Below the pieces are notes generated by a model. It worked only from the letters and a program-made list of their open reading frames with translations. It was not told where the DNA came from and searched no databases. A DNA stretch of 46,946 bases, taken from contig MU130360.1 of the NCBI GenBank assembly GCA_015039465.1, positions 238,239-285,184 on the forward strand, given 5' to 3'. This document shows, one piece after another, positions 42,248 to 46,946 of the stretch. Position numbers and translations under genes: made by a program. The stretch is from Phlegmacium glaucopus. Lineage: Eukaryota > Basidiomycota > Agaricomycetes > Agaricales > Cortinariaceae. The stretch's first letter is position 1. Every line of letters starts with the position of its first letter.

Positions 42248-43183
42248 TTATCTATCTACCGCTGCCCCTGCCATGTCAGGAGATGTGTCCCTGGTCTCTG
42301 CCTGTTTGATTGAGTTGTAGGCCCTTTCGAGTGCCTGCTCTGTCAAAACCTGCAAATTGGCAAAGGCCTTGTGCATTTTCTCATCAGACTTCAATCTCTC
42401 CAGCTCTGCCATATACAAGCGATGTGAAGCATCCTTGTATGATATACCGAGCCGCTCCTGCAGGGCTAACACCTCGGCATGTGCCGACAGACGTTCCCAA
42501 TCACTACTTCCCTAGAAAGGGACTCAGTAACACAAGCCTGACAATAGAACCTCCTACTTACCGGAATGGCTGGGGCCATTATTTTGCCCTCTCCAATGAT
42601 ACCAAATCCTGAACCATTAAAGTCATGTACCTGAAAAAAACAAATTAAAACCCTTACAATCACGGGAGTAGGCGGCACAGGTTGCCCAGGGCCGGCCACT
42701 GATGACCGGGGCATACAGGCAAATGCCGCTCAATACAATATCAACCGTCTATGGTTGCTTGCCGATGCATGGCATATGCTGGTGTATGGCACATGCCGGT
42801 GTATGGCACATGCTGGTATATGGCACATGCCAGTGTATGGCATATGCCGGTGTATGGCACATGCCGGTGTATGGCAGATGCCGGTGTATGGCACATGCTG
42901 GTATATGGCACATGCCGGTATGTGCCCTGCCATTATGCCGGCATTCGACATGGGCCAATGATCTTTCCTTGGAGAGCCAACAGAAGGTACTCACACTTCC
43001 TGCGGCCCTAAACACCTCCATATCCTGTTTTTTCCGGTATCCATCGAACATTTGATGTAGGGCCGGTACCATGAACTGGGGCACCACATAACATTGTTTA
43101 CCAGGGCCAATGATGACCACATACCTGTCTGGTATGCCAGCAGGGTCACATTCAAGAGCATTCTGATCAATAGTTGTTGCCAT
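42248..43183 (-). CDS. Intact 173-aa protein of unknown function
   Basis: Exons 43183-42995, 42630-42562 and 42511-42248, each a multiple of three, with GTGAGT/TTCAG and GTAAGT/CTAG borders, giving 173 aa without a break. The N-terminal part has a short hydrophobic stretch and aromatic residues (IPDRYVVIIGPGKQCYVVPQ, then FMVPALHQMFDGYRKK). The middle has a Gly-rich loop (FNGSGFGIIGEGKIMAP). The C-terminal third is helical and charged, probably coiled coil (LYMAELERLKSDEKMHKAF and onward). Not recognised. It lies head to head with the retroelement ORF at 43432, so it might be an accessory gene of that element or a host gene. The first intron (364 bp) is unusually long because of a minisatellite. 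Confidence 0.55.
42765..42935. repeat. Minisatellite TGTATGGCACATGCCGG inside intron 1 of the 173-aa gene
   Basis: About nine units of 17-20 bp. It leaves open frames on both strands, which look like Met/Cys/His-rich proteins but are repeat artefacts. Unit related to the blocks at 39590 and 41238. Confidence 0.9.
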
Positions 43184-43431
43184 TAGCATATCATATAAGT
43201 CGACTGATCACTCTGAAGCCAGACAATCTGATCTGTTTGGCGCTATTTATAATATCACATGACTATGTTTACACCGTCACATGCATGTTGATTTTGACTA
43301 CCATCAGTTTTCCCCAAGCCGTTTTCCTGCATTTCCCTACCACAAGGTGAGTGCCGATCCCCTGCTTTCACCGGCATATATAAACTTTTATAGGACCATC
43401 CCAGCATCTCCGTCTACCAAACACAACCCAA
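43184..43431. promoter_or_regulatory. Divergent promoter region between the 173-aa gene and the retroelement ORF
   Basis: 248 bp between two start codons. On the plus strand TATATAAA (43377-43384) lies 48 bp before ATG 43432. On the minus strand TATAAATAG (around 43245-43253) lies about 65 bp before ATG 43183. The arrangement fits a bidirectional promoter. Confidence 0.5.
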
Positions 43432-43551
43432 ATGTCTACCTACAACACTGCCGAGATACGCAAGGTCATCGATGACCTCGACGATATATTCCGTGCTGCT
43501 GCCCAGAACGGAACGCTTCAGGAGGTCTTTGTGGTGGAACGAAAGGCCATC
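43432..43551 (+). CDS. Short first exon/ORF at the start of the DIRS-like region
   Basis: ATG 43432 gives MSTYNTAEIRKVIDDLDDIF, then RAAAQNGTLQEVFVVERKAI, followed by a good donor GTAAGT at 43552. A 40-codon exon in phase 0 is plausible. The next exon is unclear: a possible acceptor at 43693 leads to a Ser-rich 35-residue end. Not recognised. Confidence 0.35.
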
Positions 43552-43870
43552 GTAAGTGATTTGGTGATAAAACAGCGGGTACTACTGACACCAATGTTCA
43601 GCATTCTTGTCTTAGCGAAGTATGAGCGTAGACTAGAATTCAGTCTTTGTGTGAACGTGAGATGTCACAGCGTCACACGCTTCTTCTTTCCAGCACATCC
43701 ATCGTTCACTCTCAGTTTCTAGCTCTCTGTCTCGCTCTCGCTTGTTTTTCGCTTTTAAAAATCAACACACAACTCTCTCGTTAAATAACCTCGTTCGTTA
43801 AACAACATTATATCATATCATCCTCCTAATCTTTCATTAATAATTTATTAAACCGATACTCCAAAGCACC

Positions 43871-45559
43871 ATGGATGAACGAATAATTCTTAACCCTCAT
43901 CTAGAGGTCATGCCGGATCATGCAGGACCGCACTACGATGTCTTACAAAATGCCCTGGTTCAGAATGGAATGACCATCGAGCAGGCAATTCAGACCATCA
44001 ACGACTCCTGGACCCTGAACCACAACAAACGAGTCCAGAGGTGGGACCAGCAGGTAATCGATGATGCCAACGCAGAGGAAGCGTTGGGATTGCAGCAGCA
44101 AGAAGCCCAACACCCAGCACCTTTGGAACCTCCGGAGCGAGAATAGGAAAGGATCGATCCAGAAAGGAAGAAGCCAAAGATGAAGGACTTCGACGATGCG
44201 GCGGCGGTAGGCAATTATATTGCCCCAAGACCAGCCCAGTATGCCCTCCGACGGATCGAAGATTTTGAATACGTGGAACTCTGGTACCTCACCCCTGAAG
44301 GATGCACCGATGCGACACAGCACCAGCAGACTCAGAATGACGACACATTCGGTTTAACTAAGGTCGACGACATGGTAACATTAAAGTCTCTATCGTCTCT
44401 CAAGGCCTCCAAGAATGTTATACCTGATAACGAGTTAAGTTTTCGCCAGATGTCCATGGCCAAAAACAATTTAATTCAATTAATGACCAAGCACCAGTGG
44501 TCGGAAAAGGCTATCAATGCCTTTGCTCAAATTTTCACTCAGCTCGAGTTGCATCCCTATCGCCAACGCGAATTCGGTGAACGGGCGCTCATTATTTATC
44601 AAGCGCGAGTACGACGCGAATGGCATGACCAGTTAAGATTAGGATCTGCCTTCAACATCGGAATCATCAACAAAGACTTGCTTCAGAGTATTTATAAGGA
44701 GATTTTAGACAAAGCCCAACTCCTGTCTCTTAACGAGGTTAGTTTCGCGTCATCTTCTTTCTTTTCATGAGCGACAGCTAACTTTTCTCGTACCCCCTTT
44801 TCCCTCGCATATCGTCTCGTTTATTATCCATATGCACCATCCGTCATGCACCATATTTTACACGACACGCACCATGCACCATGCACCACGCACCGCACTC
44901 CTTGCAACATGCACCATGCACCGCACTCTCTACAACATGCACCATACACCCTGCATCACACCTTTCATTCTTTCCCCCCATATTTCATGTCACGCTTGAT
45001 TTTGGTATTATACCACAAAATCAAAAGTTGCGGGTCACTCATAGCAACTTGCTCGTGCAGGAGGGTCATCAAGACCCAGTGTGTACTCCCAGACATCGCA
45101 ATTTCCGTGAAAAGGAACCCCCTTTTATTAGGACGGCCAGTGGTAGCGGACGCCCGCACAACCCCCTCACGTTCGTGTTCACCCACTCGACGCAACCTTA
45201 ACACACCATCTCGGCATCGCCTTTCCCCCCCACCTTACAACCGGTATCCCTCGTCTCAACAATCCCCCTCTAAACACCAATCCTTTCAGCCAAGTGCAGC
45301 CCACCAGGGCCCAGCTGTCTGCGCTTTGTGCCTGGCCACAGACCCACATGACACCAGGAAGTGTCGAGCTGAAAACCTATGGGACGGAACCAAAGCCAGG
45401 TGCCGAAAGAACGAGGAAGGAAGACTTATTACCCCAGCGGGTACAACATTATGCAACGACTGGAACAGCCATCGCGGATGTACTTCCAGTTCACACGAAC
45501 CAAGGCACAAATGTTCAGGATGTGGAAACAAGGATCACGGAGCTCAGAGGTGCCCTTGA
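43871..45559 (+). pseudogene. Gag-like protein of a DIRS-like retroelement, degenerate
   Basis: ATG 43871 opens MDERIILNPHLEVMPDHAGP and reads GMTIEQAIQTINDSWTLNHN. A TAG at 44144-44146 interrupts the frame, which then continues in the same frame with KKPKMKDFDDAAAVGNYIAP, RPAQYALRRIEDFEYVELWY, LTPEGCTDATQHQQ and a helical region to LLSLNE (44735). An intron of about 325 bp (44736-45060), swollen by repeats, precedes a basic Ser/Pro-rich segment that is frameshifted near 45190. Then comes a Cys/His block: CALCLATDPHDTRKC, TLCNDWNSHRGC, HKCSGCGNKDHGAQRCP (zinc-knuckle-like). This layout is familiar from agaricomycete gag proteins that precede a DIRS-type reverse transcriptase. The product would package element RNA. 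Two or more breaks make this copy inactive. Confidence 0.7.
44835..44965. repeat. CATGCACCA tandem repeat inside the gag intron
   Basis: Irregular units of 9-20 bp (ATGCACCATGCACC, CACCGCACTC-CAACATGC). It accounts for the unusual length of the intron. Confidence 0.85.
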
Positions 45560-46110
45560 GCTCAGAAAAGGCCGAGCGCTCACGCCATATAAGGCTGACG
45601 CTTGGGAAACCATCCTCCGACATTGTAATTTACTTGTTAAATACCCCAATCTTCCACACTCCTTAAGAAAAGGTTTCGACGCTGGTATACGACCTATATA
45701 TTCTACCTTTACCCCTGCCAATAGTCCCACTTTACATCAGCACCCTGAGGCTTACCAAGAGGTTATCTCAAACGAGTTCAATCGAGGCCGATACATTGGC
45801 CCATGCACACGCGATGAGGTCGAGGCGCTTATCAGACCTTTTCAGACATCACCCCTCTCTTGGGTGCCCAAACCAGGAAAACCCAATAAATATTGCGCCG
45901 TCCATAATTTTTCATATCCGCATACCCCCACACCAAGTATATCTTCCATTAATTACACTATCGATGCGGATATGTACCCCTGTACATGGGGTACATTCGC
46001 TACTATATGTTTCACTATTTATAACCTCCCTCCCGGATCTCAAGCTTCCATTCGGGACGTTGCTGAGGCATATCGAACGATACCTATCATCTCAGACCAA
46101 GACTTTACAC
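45560..46110 (+). pseudogene. DIRS-like reverse transcriptase fragment, truncated
   Basis: In a frame different from the zinc-knuckle block: TPYKADAWETILRHCNLLVK, YPNLPHSLRKGFDAG, FNRGRYIGPCTRDEVEALIR, FQTSPLSWVPKPGKPNKYCA, VHNFSYPHTPTPSISSINYT, TWGTFATICFTIYNLPPGSQ and IRDVAEAYRTIPI. The last piece is RT motif A with its catalytic Asp (about 46059). The sequence diverges right after it (about 46100), before the YADD box, so the RNase H and tyrosine recombinase regions are not in the window. DIRS elements copy through RT and integrate by a tyrosine recombinase. Assignment rests on the gag/RT type, since the recombinase cannot be seen. Confidence 0.7.
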
Positions 46111-46171
46111 TCACCCACCAGTCCGATCGGAATCTGATCGGAATCCGAGTAGTCCGAGTAAAAACATCAAA

Positions 46172-46319
46172 AGTCCGAGTTCAGTCCGAGTCAGTCCGAG
46201 TTCAGTCCGAGTTCAGTCTGAGTTCAGTCCGAGCTGAGTCCGAGCTGAGTCCGAGTCCAAGTAAAAAATTACTTGAACTCGGACTCAACTCGGACTCAGC
46301 TCGGACTGAACTCGGACTG
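46172..46319. repeat. Foldback of GTCCGAG repeats
   Basis: About ten direct GTCCGAGTT/CAGTCCGAG units (46172-46258) face about five complementary CTCGGACT units (46273-46319). Between them lies the small hairpin CAAGTAA-AAAA-TTACTTG. The strand would fold into a long stem of up to 45 bp or so. It lies just after the RT truncation. Confidence 0.85.
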
Positions 46320-46426
46320 CATCAAGAAAAATGATTTTGACACCTTTAGTGCATCCTGGTGCATTGACCATCTGGATTAAATCACATCAGGAGGCCCTGG
46401 GAGTCCCTTAGAATTTATGTAGAATT

Positions 46427-46769
46427 TATGAAATTTCCAGTACTTTGCTGTCCCCCACCAGATCTGATCTGATCTGATCAGAATTGTTATATCTGACCAG
46501 ATCTGCTCAGATCTGCTCAGATTCTGAGTGGATCCAAGTGGATCTGAGAAAATAGAGACCTACTAGCTACTTCTCTTAAGGTTTGGTTAAGGTTTGTTAA
46601 GGTTTGGTTAAGGTTTGGTTAAGGTTTGAGTTAAGGTTTGATTAGGGTTTTATTAAGGTTAGGGAGGTATATCATTTCCATTCTGCTCAGATCTGCTCAG
46701 AATGCCTGCCAAATCTGCTCAGATCTGATCAGATCTGGTGGATCACAGCAAAGACCTTGAATTTTCATA
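46427..46769. mobile_element. MITE-like inverted-repeat element, 343 bp
   Basis: The left arm TATGAAATTTCCAGTACTTT-GCTGT-CCACCAGATCTGATC (46427-46466) and the reverse complement of the right arm (46725-46769; TATGAAAATTCAAGGTCTTT-GCTGT-CCACCAGATCTGATC) match over about 40 bp with a handful of mismatches. Inside are CAGATCTG-rich palindromic blocks near both arms and a central TTAAGGTTTGG repeat. There is no coding. Weaker similarity may extend further out (CCTGG words at both sides). No target duplication was identified. Confidence 0.55.
46575..46665. repeat. TTAAGGTTTGG tandem repeat
   Basis: Seven or so units of 10-13 bp with degenerate forms (ATTAGGGTTT, TTAAGGTTAGGG) in the centre of the inverted-repeat element. 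Confidence 0.85.
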
Positions 46770-46946
46770 CAGAATGTTTAACCACCACATCCAGGAAAGT
46801 ATTTTGCAATTTTCTCAATAAGGAGAGCTGCTATTAATAGAATTTAAACATATTCAGGGTCCTAAAACAATTCTCTACCATCTTTAAAAAATTTCCTTTT
46901 TTGGAATCTTATGTAATCTACTCTGACCCACCATATGCTTGAAATC
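46770..46946. other. Right edge, nothing recognised
   Basis: AT-rich sequence without repeats or frames of note. Confidence 0.4.

Noticed and set aside
42749..43189. 146-aa Met/Cys/His-rich ORF on the minus strand and plus-strand partners
   Set aside because: Its C-terminal half is translation of the intronic minisatellite; the N-terminal part belongs to the spliced 173-aa gene.
46575..46665. TTAAGGTTTGG/TTAGGG-like repeats as telomere
   Set aside because: Short, degenerate, internal and flanked by unique sequence; not a TTAGGG array.

Overview
The window looks like nuclear DNA of a basidiomycete fungus, most likely an agaricomycete. Short introns of about 50-65 bp with GTRNGT donors interrupt the genes. 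There is a multi-exon MCM4, a fungal-type cytochrome P450, an ATG18-type beta-propeller, an agaricomycete-style hAT transposase, and a gag/zinc-knuckle/reverse transcriptase block of the DIRS-like kind common in mushroom genomes. I saw no bacterial genes, rRNA, tRNA or CRISPR array.

Positions 1-21065 hold a tandem segmental array: the tail of one copy (about 340-703) and then four copies (about 704-6450, 6451-12595, 12596-16867, 16868-21065). Each copy carries, in order, (i) a plus-strand three-exon gene of unknown function (family B: Pro/His/Gln-rich, acidic C-terminus, TATA box), (ii) a minus-strand unknown ORF (family C), (iii) a minus-strand ATG18/PROPPIN pseudogene and (iv) a minus-strand cytochrome P450 pseudogene whose truncated 3' end abuts the truncated 5' end of ATG18. 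Only B copy 1 has an uninterrupted reading frame. The others carry frameshifts, deletions, a poly-A expansion or stops. Copy 4 breaks off inside the P450 heme exon, 119 bp upstream of the next gene.

Positions 21185-24522 hold the one clear housekeeping gene, MCM4 (seven exons, 1001 aa), a subunit of the MCM2-7 replicative helicase. An ACGCGT (MCB) box lies in its very short promoter and another in intron 1.

Positions 24523-46946 are accessory DNA: minisatellites and transposon remains. They include a degenerate hAT transposase (26513-30502), a 5'-truncated pseudogene of the FACT subunit POB3/SSRP1 (32263-33160), a TIR element flanked by TA that resembles pogo/Fot elements (37310-38135), an LTR-like segment (39771-41237), an intact 173-aa three-exon gene of unknown function (42248-43183) facing a degenerate DIRS-like element (43432-46110), a foldback of GTCCGAG repeats, and a MITE-like inverted-repeat element at the right end. 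Many minisatellites there have a perfect palindrome at the core of the repeat unit.

The array and the transposon-rich flank bracket MCM4 closely. No operon-like cooperation is evident. The P450 and ATG18 copies are relics, and the only plausibly functional genes are MCM4, B copy 1 and perhaps the 173-aa gene.
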